Shown here in pieces: positions 42,641-50,486 of a DNA stretch of 64,000 nt. Position 1 is the stretch's first letter; each line of letters starts with the position of its first letter. Made by a program: the position numbers and the translations under genes. The stretch lies in the NCBI GenBank assembly GCA_016703785.1, contig JADJBM010000009.1:224174-288173 (forward strand), in the 5' to 3' direction. The DNA comes from Betaproteobacteria bacterium (GTDB lineage Bacteria; Pseudomonadota; Gammaproteobacteria; Burkholderiales; Rhodocyclaceae). The notes beneath the pieces are model-generated. The model saw nothing but the letters and a program-made list of their open reading frames with translations, had not been told where the DNA came from and made no database searches.

Positions 42641-42680
42641 AAAAAAGTCAGTCCCGGCGGAACGGCGCTCCGCCGGGACT
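42641..42680 (-). terminator. Intrinsic terminator formed by a GACTGACTTT-family repeat
   Basis: A perfect 12-bp stem (42650-42661 with 42669-42680, AGTCCCGGCGGA) and 7-nt loop is followed on the minus strand by GACTTTTTT. It lies downstream of yiaA and can end the minus-strand operon. It is also a member of the dispersed repeat family (copy 3). Confidence 0.75.
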
Positions 42681-42709
42681 GGTTTGATGAGGGATTCAGC
42701 GATCCCGCT

Positions 42710-43155
42710 TCAGGATTTGGATTCGGGTTCCATATCTTGTTCCTGCGGCATGCCTTCATCCTTGAATAGAGCCAAATCGCGTACGTTTTTCTGAACCGCG
42801 ACTGCTGCATACAGGCTCATAAGATAGGCAATTGCGTAGAACCCCTTCTCGCTCTGAGTAAATGAGGCATTCCAGGCCCAATAACCAGCAGCGTTATGGA
42901 AGCCCCAACAGCTATCCAGGCCAGACTGAAATACAGATTTGTAACGGGTATTCCTTCCAGGCGGTCACGCACCGCTTTCTGGAGCGATACGGAGGAAAAC
43001 AGCCCCAATATTAAGACGGTGAAGTAGTACCCCTTTTCGTTCAACAGCATCTCGGCATTCCACAATCCAGTAATGAATCCGAGCGTTCCAACCATCAAGG
43101 CTATCCAAGAGGCCCCGACGAAAGCGGCCGTAGGTTTCTGCATTGCAGGCTTCAT
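42710..43155 (-). pseudogene. yiaA: YiaA/YiaB-family inner membrane protein, one-base frameshift
   Basis: Two YiaAB repeats are visible: GFITGLWNAEMLLNEKGYYF with RDRLEGIP, and, in the next frame, WNASFTQSEKGFYAIAYLMS with AVQKNVRDL. The frame shifts near 42875 in a GGCCC run. The 446-nt span is one base short of an intact 148-aa gene, so sequence error is likely. GGGAGGA lies 6 nt before the ATG. YiaA is a four-helix inner membrane protein of unknown function. It is 125 nt downstream of ynbB on the same strand. Confidence 0.82.
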
Positions 43156-43280
43156 TCCATCCTCCCTTTAAGTACGTCGTTGTTGAAATTCGAAAACTCA
43201 TACTATCTACATTATTTCAATTATGCCTATGTTGTAGGCTGATGCACAGTATATTTCCTTGCGAAGGCCTCCTCGCCTCA

Positions 43281-44225
43281 TCAAGGCACCCACCAGTAGC
43301 GAACGATGTGGAAGAAAATCGGGGCCGAGAAGCTGATGGAATCCACGCGGTCAAGCATGCCGCCATGGCCTTCTATCATGGTGCCCCAGTCCTTCACGCC
43401 GCGGTCCCGTTTAATGGCCGACAGGACAAACCCACCGAAGAAACCAAACATATTGATGCAAAGGGCAATCAGTGCCGCCTGCCAGGGCGCAAAGGGCGTC
43501 AGCTGCCAGAGCGCGGCCCCCGCCACCGTCGAGGTCACAACGCCGCCTATCAACCCTTCGACTGTCTTGGACGGCGATATGGTCACCGAAATCTTGTGCT
43601 TGCCGAACAGCTTGCCCCATACATACTGGAAGACATCGCTGGACTGGACAATCAGAACCAGGAACACAACCAGTAGCAGGACCCGATCTCCGTAACCCGG
43701 GATGTCAAGGGTCAACAAGGCAGGCACGTGCGACAGGCAGTAAACACAGACCATCAATCCCCACTGCACTTTCGCGGCGCGCTCGAGGAAGCGTGTCGTA
43801 TCGCTGCTTAGCGCCTCCCAAATAGGCAACAGAAGGAAGGCGTAGACCGGAATCAGTATCGAGAACAGCCCGTACCAGTCGATGGCAATGAGTACGTATT
43901 GCAAGGGAAGGAAGATGAAGAAACTCCAGACCAGTGCCTGATGATCCCCTCGTCGTGTATAGGTCAGGGAAACGAATTCACGCAGGCACTGGAAGGAAAT
44001 GAAAGCGAACAGGAGGATCATTGCCCACTTGCCGAGCCATAGCGCCCCGCCGAGCAGCCCGATCATCCACCACCATGCCTTGATGCGGATGTTCAGATTG
44101 TCGATAGTCGCTGAGGAAGACCCGGCGGATAGTCGAAGCCTGAGATACAGTCCGATACTGCTGGCGACGACAAGTACGGCGAAGACCGCACCGAGGGTAA
44201 GCAGCAAGGTTTCTTTGACTGACAT
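43281..44225 (-). CDS. ynbB: Phosphatidate cytidylyltransferase, YnbB-like
   Basis: The 314-aa protein has about eight membrane helices and a perfect CDP-diglyceride synthase signature SAIKRDRGVKDWGTMIEGHG then GMLDRVD near the C-terminus. The enzyme makes CDP-diacylglycerol from phosphatidate and CTP. It is the YnbB-type paralogue rather than housekeeping CdsA: it sits in an operon with YnbA, YnbC and YnbD homologues. The ATG at 44225 (MSVKETLLLTLGAVFAVLVV) is 5 nt after the acyltransferase stop. Confidence 0.9.
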   Translation of the reverse strand: MSVKETLLLTLGAVFAVLVVASSIGLYLRLRLSAGSSSATIDNLNIRIKAWWWMIGLLGGALWLGKWAMILLFAFISFQCLREFVSLTYTRRGDHQALVWSFFIFLPLQYVLIAIDWYGLFSILIPVYAFLLLPIWEALSSDTTRFLERAAKVQWGLMVCVYCLSHVPALLTLDIPGYGDRVLLLVVFLVLIVQSSDVFQYVWGKLFGKHKISVTISPSKTVEGLIGGVVTSTVAGAALWQLTPFAPWQAALIALCINMFGFFGGFVLSAIKRDRGVKDWGTMIEGHGGMLDRVDSISFSAPIFFHIVRYWWVP

Positions 44226-44230
44226 GGAAG

Positions 44231-44857
44231 TCACTCCTCGGCTGGGGCCAGCGCGGAAAGCGCTTCTCTGGCGCGGTTGAGGAAAGCCTGCTTGTCTTCC
44301 CCCGAAACGATTTGCACGGGAGCGCCGAACGTCAGGGTGCAAAGCAGGGGAACGGGGACAATGGCCCCTTTAGGCATGACACGCCCGACGTTCTCGATCC
44401 ACACAGGAATGTACTCGACTTCCGGGTGCGCATGAGCCAGATGGTAAATGCCGCTCTTGAACGGCAGCAGACCGTCTTCCAGATTTCTTGTCCCCTCGGG
44501 AAAAATGATCAGCGAATCTCCTTGGGCGAGCGCGCCACACATCTGCGCCAAGGGGTTTGTCCCCTTACTTGCCTTGGTGGCGCGGTCGATCAAGACGCCG
44601 CGAAACACATTGGCTCCGATATAGCGCTGCAAGGGCGTAGCCAGCCAGTAGTCGGCGCCGGCGACCGGGCGGGTAATGCGCCGCAGTGGAGGCGGCAGGG
44701 AAGCCCAAATGAGTACGAAATCGCCATGGCTGCGATGATTCGCAAAATAGACGCGTTGTCTCTCCTCCGGCTTGCTGCCGCGCCAGACGGCTCTTACACC
44801 AGTCAAAAGCTTGGCGAAACCACAAATTGCCCCCGCCACCAGATTTTCAAAGGCCAT
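44231..44857 (-). CDS. PlsC-like 1-acyl-glycerol-3-phosphate acyltransferase
   Basis: The 208-aa protein has the acyltransferase motif NHRSHGD (His41 and Asp46 of HX4D), FRGVLIDR and FPEGTRN (119-125). It would acylate lysophosphatidate to phosphatidate, the substrate of the neighbouring YnbB. E. coli ynbABCD lacks such a gene, so here the operon has its own upstream lipid step. 9 nt separates it from the preceding membrane protein gene. Confidence 0.87.
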   Translation of the reverse strand: MAFENLVAGAICGFAKLLTGVRAVWRGSKPEERQRVYFANHRSHGDFVLIWASLPPPLRRITRPVAGADYWLATPLQRYIGANVFRGVLIDRATKASKGTNPLAQMCGALAQGDSLIIFPEGTRNLEDGLLPFKSGIYHLAHAHPEVEYIPVWIENVGRVMPKGAIVPVPLLCTLTFGAPVQIVSGEDKQAFLNRAREALSALAPAEE

Positions 44858-44866
44858 CGGCGCCCC

Positions 44867-45331
44867 CTAGAACAAACCGCCCACTACGACTGCGAACAGG
44901 GCTCCCAGCTGCAGAGCCATGCAAATGGCCTGTGAGTACAGGAGCCGCATGGCGCCCCGGCAGCGGTCCGTCAGGTCGCGCGGTAATCCTCCCTGCGCCT
45001 TGATCAAACCGCAATCCGCCATTGCTGAATCCAGCGCCATCAGCGTCTCGCCGTCCTGGACCGACGATTTGCGGAATTCGTGATTCGCCAGTCTCTTGAA
45101 CAAGGCCGCATCAAGTGCAACGCGCAGGGAGAAATATTTCTGTGCAATTCCGGCGAGAACTGAAACCAATAGGCAACCAGATCTCCATGGAACCAGCACG
45201 CCGGCCGAGATCGCAAGCACGATGATCGCCACGAGCAGCAGGGCCAAGCTCCATAAGTCGATGCGCCTACCCAGCCCCAGCAATGCCGCCGTGACACCGG
45301 CCAGCATTTCCGCGTTCGAGTTGCTAGACAT
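44867..45331 (-). CDS. Unknown membrane protein in the ynb-like operon
   Basis: The 154-aa protein has two or three membrane helices near the N-terminus (LWSLALLLVAIIVLAISAGV) and one at the C-terminus (LQLGALFAVVVGGLF). A soluble middle (LANHEFRKSSVQDGETLMAL) lies between. I recognise no domain. The ATG at 45331 is inside the end of ynbD (8-nt overlap), so it is translationally coupled and likely part of the same process. E. coli ynbABCD has no equivalent. Confidence 0.75.
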   Translation of the reverse strand: MSSNSNAEMLAGVTAALLGLGRRIDLWSLALLLVAIIVLAISAGVLVPWRSGCLLVSVLAGIAQKYFSLRVALDAALFKRLANHEFRKSSVQDGETLMALDSAMADCGLIKAQGGLPRDLTDRCRGAMRLLYSQAICMALQLGALFAVVVGGLF

Positions 45332-46657
45332 GGACTTCCCCTGACAAAAAGCCGGCTTGAGTTGCCAGTTCGGCAAGTGCTCGGTGATGCGCCGAGCTGA
45401 ATACGATGCCGGGACGGCGGGTGCGCAGCAGCGACTCGGCCGCCTCGACGGATGGCGCTCTTCCCGTCAGCAACAACCAGGCTGCAACCGCGCTGGCGCT
45501 GCGCGAATAGCCCAGGGCGCAACAGACCAGGACCGGGCCATGCCGGCGAGCCTGTTCGATCCGCTGCGCAGCTTCCGCCAGATGGGCCGACTCCGGGGCG
45601 ACGAGGTCGAGCCAAGGGATGCAGAAATACTGCCAGTTGCCGGAAGGAGCCGGCATTTCTGCGGTCAGGTCCACGAGGCTTCGGTACCCCCCGCGCTGCA
45701 TGTCTCGCGACGAGGGCATCCTTCCAAGCCACACGCCGTCTGCGATCAGGTTCGGCTGCGGATGCCGGAGCGTCCACAGTCGCGAGTTGACCCAGGCCCC
45801 GGCCAGGTAAGGCGCAAGAAGGGCGAGGGAGGCTGTGCTGTGCCTGCCCTGCTCCTTCTGAAAGCCGTTCGCGCCGGGAATGGCGTAGATCAATCCCACC
45901 AATCCCAATGCCGCAGCCAGCCACAGCAGCCACAAACCGCCGCCGCCCAGCCAGATTCCGGCCAGGGCCGCCGCAACGGCGCCAAGGCCGTAGCGAATCG
46001 CCAGGCGCCGCCGGTCCGAAACGCGGGCCGGCAGCCAATCCGCGAGTGGTGGCCTGCCCGAGTCTGGCCACAGCCAGAGACAGAGAAACCCCACCAGGGC
46101 GCCCGTCGGGATGTCGACGAAATGGTGCTGGTAGGTTGTCAGGACAGACAGCGCTATCAAGGCGGTCCATGCATGGACCAGCCAGCGGTACGAGCGCGGC
46201 GTTGCGGCAGCGAACCGCGCCCAGATAATCACGAGGAGCCCGATATGGAGCGAAGGTGCCTGGTTGTAAGGTTTGTCGAACCCCATGAGCGCATCGAACA
46301 TGGCGCCAAAGAATCCATCCACCGCGGGCCGCTCGAAGCTGAAGTGCAGCGGGAACAACAGGAAGCAGCTCACCGACACGATCTGGGTGGTGAGCAAACG
46401 CAGCGCATGGCGGTCGACCTGCTGCTTGTCGCGACACAACAGGAAGGACAGGCCATAGAGAAGGTCGATCGACCAGTATGGAATGATCGTCCAGGGGATG
46501 AAGGGTATCCCCCGTTCCCACTCGAACAGCAGCGTATCGCTGACATCGCGTTCGGCCGCCACATGATTGGCAAAGCCGTAGCTGAGGAAAAGAACGGGCC
46601 GAGGAAGAGCAGCCAGGCGAGACCGCGCCGCCAGGGGATGGATGCCGTCGCGGTCAT
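45324..46657 (-). pseudogene. ynbD: PAP2 / dual-specificity phosphatase fusion, YnbD-like, one-base frameshift
   Basis: The start MTATASIPWRRGLAWLLFLG at 46657 overlaps the ynbC stop (ATGA), but the body (FLSYGFANHVAAERDVSDTL onward) is in the next frame. Adding one T to the run at 46588-46591 joins them into about 444 aa. The body has PAP2 features (KPYNQAPSLHIG, TTYQHHFVDIPTG) with several helices, then a dual-specificity phosphatase motif VCCALGYSRSASAVAAWLL (Cys-x5-Arg). YnbD has this same double architecture. It could remove phosphate from a phospholipid headgroup made by YnbA. Confidence 0.87.
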
Positions 46658-48410
46658 GAAAGCTTACGACGGGCCAGGGAAACCGTGAATATGCCCCACT
46701 CGTCGATGCGCTGCTCGAACTTCTCGAAGCCGGCCGCCTCCACGAGCTGATCCATCTCGGCCGGTGTGCGCCGGCGCATGACCCAGGCCTGGCCGCCACG
46801 ATGGCTGGTCAACGCCCGGGCAATCAATTCAAGCTGCGGATGCCAGGGTTGCCCCGTATACACGAGGTACCCGCCGGGCTCGATGGCATCGCCCATGCCG
46901 GCCAGCGAGCGCGCAACCGCCTCGTTTTCCGGAAACAGTTCATATAGACCCGAAACGATGCCGACCGTAGGACGGGGCTGCGCCCCGGCCACTGCAGCAC
47001 GGTCGAAGGCATCGCCCCGCTCGAATCTCGCCACGTTTTTGAGGTTGCGCGACTCGATCAGCAGCGAACCATTGCGAACATTGATGTCGCTGTAGTCGCG
47101 TAGCACGATGGATTCCGGCCGAATTGGCGCTCGCGCCAGCGCATCCAGGACATAGCGGCCATGGCCCGCAGCAATATCGAGCAGCCGGATTGCACGTCCG
47201 TCGGCGTGCAGCGCCTCCATCGCCTTGAGAAGCAATTCCTCGAGATTGATCTTTCTCTGGCGAATGCCCCGCCAGCCGATCGAATCCAGGTACTGGCGGT
47301 CGACGAGACGGCCCAAGGGGCCGAGGCCGGATGCCGTATTCCGATAGACATAGTCGAGCGTGCTGCCGGAGTCGAAGCCCGTCTCGTGGCCCAGCCGAAC
47401 GCCATCGGACAGCAGGCTACCGAACCGCAATCCGGCCCGTGTCATGGCCCAATACAGACCGCGCGGACTGAACGGCGAGAGCGGCTGGACGAGCGCACGG
47501 GATTCCTCGAAGGTAAAGCCCGCACGGTCGGCCGAGCGGAGGTCCGGCCTTTGCGCCGGCCGCTCGAACTGGCGAAGAATGAACTCGCGCGCCTTGCCAA
47601 CCGCCTCTGCGCGCCCCGCCTCGCCGAGCGTGTCGTGAAAGAAGCCGTCCAAAACATGCTTCTCCTTGTCGGTCGAACCCAGACGCTGGAAGAATTCGTG
47701 CTGCGGTCCATGGTGCACAACCCAGTCGGCACCGGAGATGAGCAATTGGGTCGGCAACGTGATGGCCTGCGCATCGGTCACGATGCGCTCGGCGGTTTCG
47801 TAAAGCGCAAGCAGGATATTGACTGAAATAGGCCGCGTGATCAGGGGTCGGCATCATAGGACGCCTGGCGCGCCGGATCGTGCGTCAGGAACTTCGACTT
47901 GACGTAGCTATTGACGAAGAAATTCCCGCGCAGCTTGTGCAGCAGTCGCAGCCCCGGACGGGCAAATGGCACGTAGAGCTTGACCTTGAAGGCCGGTGAA
48001 GCAAGCACCAGGCAGCGCACCTTGGGCGCGTAATCGTGCGCCCAGGTTGAGACAAGCACGGCACCGACGCTCTGGGCGAGGACTGCGATGTCCTCATGGG
48101 CGATACCGTAGGTGGCCGCGATATGGTCGATGAAGCACTGGATGTCGCGCACCGACGCGCCCAAGCTCGGCGAATAGCCCCGCTGCCCGGGCGAGCGCCC
48201 ATGGCCCCGGGCATCCCACGCAAAGATGTCGAAGGCGGGCAGCCCGAGCTCGTCCGCAAGATGGCCCATGCGGCCGGAATGCTCATGGCCGCGATGGAAC
48301 ATGACGATGCATCGCTTTTGCGCGGCGTCGCCCGGCCAGTGGCGGTAGAACAATTCAACGCCATCGTGGGTCTTGAATGTTCGTTCGTGCACCTTGCGGG
48401 TTTCAGTCAC
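46654..48410 (-). pseudogene. ynbC: Alpha/beta hydrolase - SAM methyltransferase fusion, YnbC-like, one-base frameshift
   Basis: The N-terminal hydrolase (MFHRGHEHSGRMGHLADELG, nucleophile Ser114 in LAQSVGA) runs to YDADP and a stop; the rest (LITRPISVNILLALYETAER onward) is in the next frame. One extra base in the GGGG at 47844-47847 restores a 585-aa protein, the length of E. coli YnbC. The C-terminal half has the SAM motif RLLDIAAGHGRYVLDAL. The two activities suggest acyl removal or exchange and methylation on a lipid. It starts 16 nt after ynbA. Confidence 0.88.
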
Positions 48411-48426
48411 GTCATATCCTTTCGGG

Positions 48427-49038
48427 TTAGCGTTGGCAGGTCTGTTTCAGTCCACTCCGGATTCGGTTCCAGATATTTGCCGTTATGGCCGCAGCCATCG
48501 CCGGCATGAGCCAGAAGAGCCAGGCCGGCAGTTCCGCCGACGCTCCGACCCAGACGCCGAGCGCGCCGAACACCAGGGCGCGGTCGCTCTTTCCCATCGG
48601 ACCGTCGTAGCGGCGCTCGGCACCGACCGCCTGTCCCAGGACGCCGGCCATTTCCGACAGCGCAGACAGGAAGACGATCATTGCGACGCTGCCCCAGCCG
48701 AACGGCGCGATATGCACGAAGGGCAGGTAGAGCGCCGCGTCTGAGATGACGTCTGACAATTCGTTGAGGTAGGCGCCGAGCGTCGATTTCTGGCCGAATT
48801 CCCGGGCCAACATGCCGTCAATGGCGTTCATGGTCATACGCAGCAGCATCCAACCCGGCAGGAGCAGGAAAAAAAGACGCTTGTCGGGCGCGAAATACAG
48901 GGACAGACCAATCACAATGGACACCAGCATCGCGGCCAAGGTCACGGCATTTGCTGTAAGGCCCAAGGAAGCGAGCCGGCCGACGAGCGGCCGCAGCATG
49001 GCCTGGAAGCGTGGTTTGAGCGCATATAGGCTTGTCAT
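48427..49038 (-). CDS. ynbA: CDP-alcohol phosphatidyltransferase, YnbA-like
   Basis: The 203-aa protein has about six helices and the CDP-alcohol motif NAIDGMLAR...G...NELSD: Asp74, Gly75, Ala78, Arg79, Gly88 and Asp96 are kept, but the first and third motif Asp are Asn71 and Asn92. It would transfer phosphatidyl from CDP-diacylglycerol to a polyol or polyol phosphate; the alcohol is unknown. Length and order fit E. coli YnbA. The ATG at 49038 (MTSLYALKPRFQ) is 19 nt after the ArsR stop. Confidence 0.9.
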   Translation of the reverse strand: MTSLYALKPRFQAMLRPLVGRLASLGLTANAVTLAAMLVSIVIGLSLYFAPDKRLFFLLLPGWMLLRMTMNAIDGMLAREFGQKSTLGAYLNELSDVISDAALYLPFVHIAPFGWGSVAMIVFLSALSEMAGVLGQAVGAERRYDGPMGKSDRALVFGALGVWVGASAELPAWLFWLMPAMAAAITANIWNRIRSGLKQTCQR

Positions 49039-49057
49039 GTCCGAGGGGCCCGCCTTT

Positions 49058-49324
49058 TCAGGTTGATTCCTTGATGTAATCGATAACGTTGCCGAACACG
49101 CCAATCAGCCATTGCCGGTCGATCCAGTACCAAACTTCCTTGCCGATCTTCTCGGACTTCAGCACCCCCGCCTCGCGCAGCACCTTCAGATGATGGGAGA
49201 CGGTCGAACGGGTCAAGGTAGACACTTCGGCGATCTGGCCTACATTGAAGCGATCACCTGGCTCGAATAGCAGGAGGATGCGCTGGCGATGCTCATCACC
49301 CAGGGCGGTAAACACCTTCGACAT
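49058..49324 (-). CDS. ArsR-family transcriptional regulator
   Basis: The 88-aa winged-helix protein (from the ATG at 49324, MSKVFTALGDEHRQRILLLF) has RFNVGQIAEVSTLTRSTVSH and HLKVLREAGVLKSEKIGKEV. It lacks the Cys-x-Cys metal site of ArsR/SmtB, so it probably senses something else. GGAGG precedes 49324; a longer form from 49369 is possible. As first gene of the ynb-like operon it is the likely regulator of it and of the divergent DUF4105 gene. Confidence 0.85.
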   Translation of the reverse strand: MSKVFTALGDEHRQRILLLFEPGDRFNVGQIAEVSTLTRSTVSHHLKVLREAGVLKSEKIGKEVWYWIDRQWLIGVFGNVIDYIKEST

Positions 49325-49384
49325 CGCCCTCCAGCGGGCAGGTATGGCTCGGCTATATCCCTTTCTCATATCGACGAGCTTAGA

Positions 49385-49412
49385 TATGTCGTATTATATT
49401 GTCAATATTTTT
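49385..49412. promoter_or_regulatory. Candidate promoter/operator of the ynb-like operon
   Basis: ATATTGTCAATAT at 49396-49408 is an inverted repeat. It contains TTGACA read on the minus strand (49405-49400), a consensus -35 pointing into arsR-ynbA. A weak TAAGCT lies 17 nt further. ArsR binding over the -35 box would fit autorepression. Confidence 0.45.
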
Positions 49413-49522
49413 TCAAAGAACCTTGCCTGCCCAATGTACCGCTTGTTATGATCCAATGACTGCATCATGCTATGCCAAACTGCCAATCCGCCCATCGTGC
49501 CGCCGGAACAACCCAGATCGAC

Positions 49523-50422
49523 ATGACCGACTCCTCCCCCCGCAAGCCATGGATACGACGCGCAATATTCCTCGTCGCGATGTTGATCGTCCTGGGCTAT
49601 GCGGGCCTGGCGCTTACCGTTCATCCTTCCAATGACCGCGACTGGTCGCCGGACCAGGCGCGGCCCCCCAAGGCGGCCTTCGACGGCGACACGGTGAGGA
49701 TCAGCAACCTCCGCAACACCTTTTACCGGTCGACCCACGATTTCGACGTCAGATGGGAAGAGCGCACCTATGACCTACGCCGGATCGAGTCCGTCTGGTT
49801 CATGGTCGAACCGTTCTCCGACTGGCGCGGACCCGCCCATACGCTGCTTAGCTTCGGCTTCGGCAACGGCGAGTACGTGGCCATATCCGTCGAAATCCGG
49901 AAGGAAAAGGGCGAGTCGTATTCGCCCTTGCTAGGTCTGCTACGCCAATATGAACTGACCTATGTCATCGGCGACGAGCGCGACCTGATCGGCCTGCGCG
50001 CGAACCATCGCCATGACTCGGTGTATCTCTACCCAATACGCACGACGCCGGAGAAAATGCGTGCCATGTTCATTTCGATGCTTGAGCGCGCCAACAAGCT
50101 GATCGAACAGCCCGAGTTCTACAACACGCTGACCAGCACCTGCACGACGAACATCGTTCGCCATATCAACGCTATCGCCCCGAGCCGCATCCCCCTGAGC
50201 TACAAAGTGCTGCTTCCCGCCTTTGCCGATGAACTGGCCTACGACTTGGGCCTGATCGAAACGGAACTGCCTCGCGACCAGTTCCGCAGCGCCCACCTGA
50301 TCAACGACCTCGCGTTGATCCACGCGGACAGCGCTGCCTTCTCCACGGGAATCCGTTCCCGCTACCGACTGCCTCAATCGGCATCGATGGCCAGCACAAG
50401 CCCGCCTGTCTCGCCGAGATGA
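49523..50422 (+). CDS. DUF4105 membrane-anchored periplasmic protein
   Basis: The 299-aa protein has an N-terminal anchor (AIFLVAMLIVLGYAGLALTV) and a DUF4105 domain (STHDFDVRWEERTYDLRRIE, VWFMVEPFSDWRGPAHTLLS, TCTTNIVRHINAIAPSRIPL). The Cys and His residues in STCTTNIVRHIN are conserved in the family, which resembles lipid or peptidoglycan hydrolases of NlpC-like fold, unproven. An upstream ATG at 49472 is possible. The last 14 or so residues (ASMASTSPPVSPR) are read from a maoC remnant in another frame, so the native C-terminus was replaced at the island edge. Confidence 0.8.
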   Translation: MTDSSPRKPWIRRAIFLVAMLIVLGYAGLALTVHPSNDRDWSPDQARPPKAAFDGDTVRISNLRNTFYRSTHDFDVRWEERTYDLRRIESVWFMVEPFSDWRGPAHTLLSFGFGNGEYVAISVEIRKEKGESYSPLLGLLRQYELTYVIGDERDLIGLRANHRHDSVYLYPIRTTPEKMRAMFISMLERANKLIEQPEFYNTLTSTCTTNIVRHINAIAPSRIPLSYKVLLPAFADELAYDLGLIETELPRDQFRSAHLINDLALIHADSAAFSTGIRSRYRLPQSASMASTSPPVSPR

Positions 50423-50442
50423 TCGCGCGGCGGCACCACTAG
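50383..50442 (+). pseudogene. maoC 3'-end remnant at the right edge of the ynb island
   Basis: The frame reads IDGQHKPACLAEMIARRHH and a stop, paralogous to IEGQHKPACVAEMIARRYA at the end of the maoC gene at 42628. Over 50 bp the two DNA copies differ at three positions. Only this tail is present and it overlaps the end of the DUF4105 gene in a different frame. Confidence 0.85.
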
Positions 50443-50470
50443 TAAAAGTCAGTCCCCGCAGCACGGCGAC
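50443..50470 (-). repeat. GACTGACTTT-family repeat, copy 4
   Basis: Minus strand CGCCGTGCTGCGGGGACTGA then CTTTTAC. It follows the maoC remnant just as copy 3 follows the intact maoC. Confidence 0.7.
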
Positions 50471-50486
50471 TCAGCCCCACTCCGCC

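Noticed and set aside
45357..46688. 443-codon plus-strand frame opposite ynbD
   Set aside because: Arg/Gln-rich shadow with no homology; its length only reflects GC bias.
46588..47847. Phase-variable switching of ynbC and ynbD
   Set aside because: The homopolymers are only four bases long and similar indels occur in unrelated genes, so error or simple mutation is more likely.
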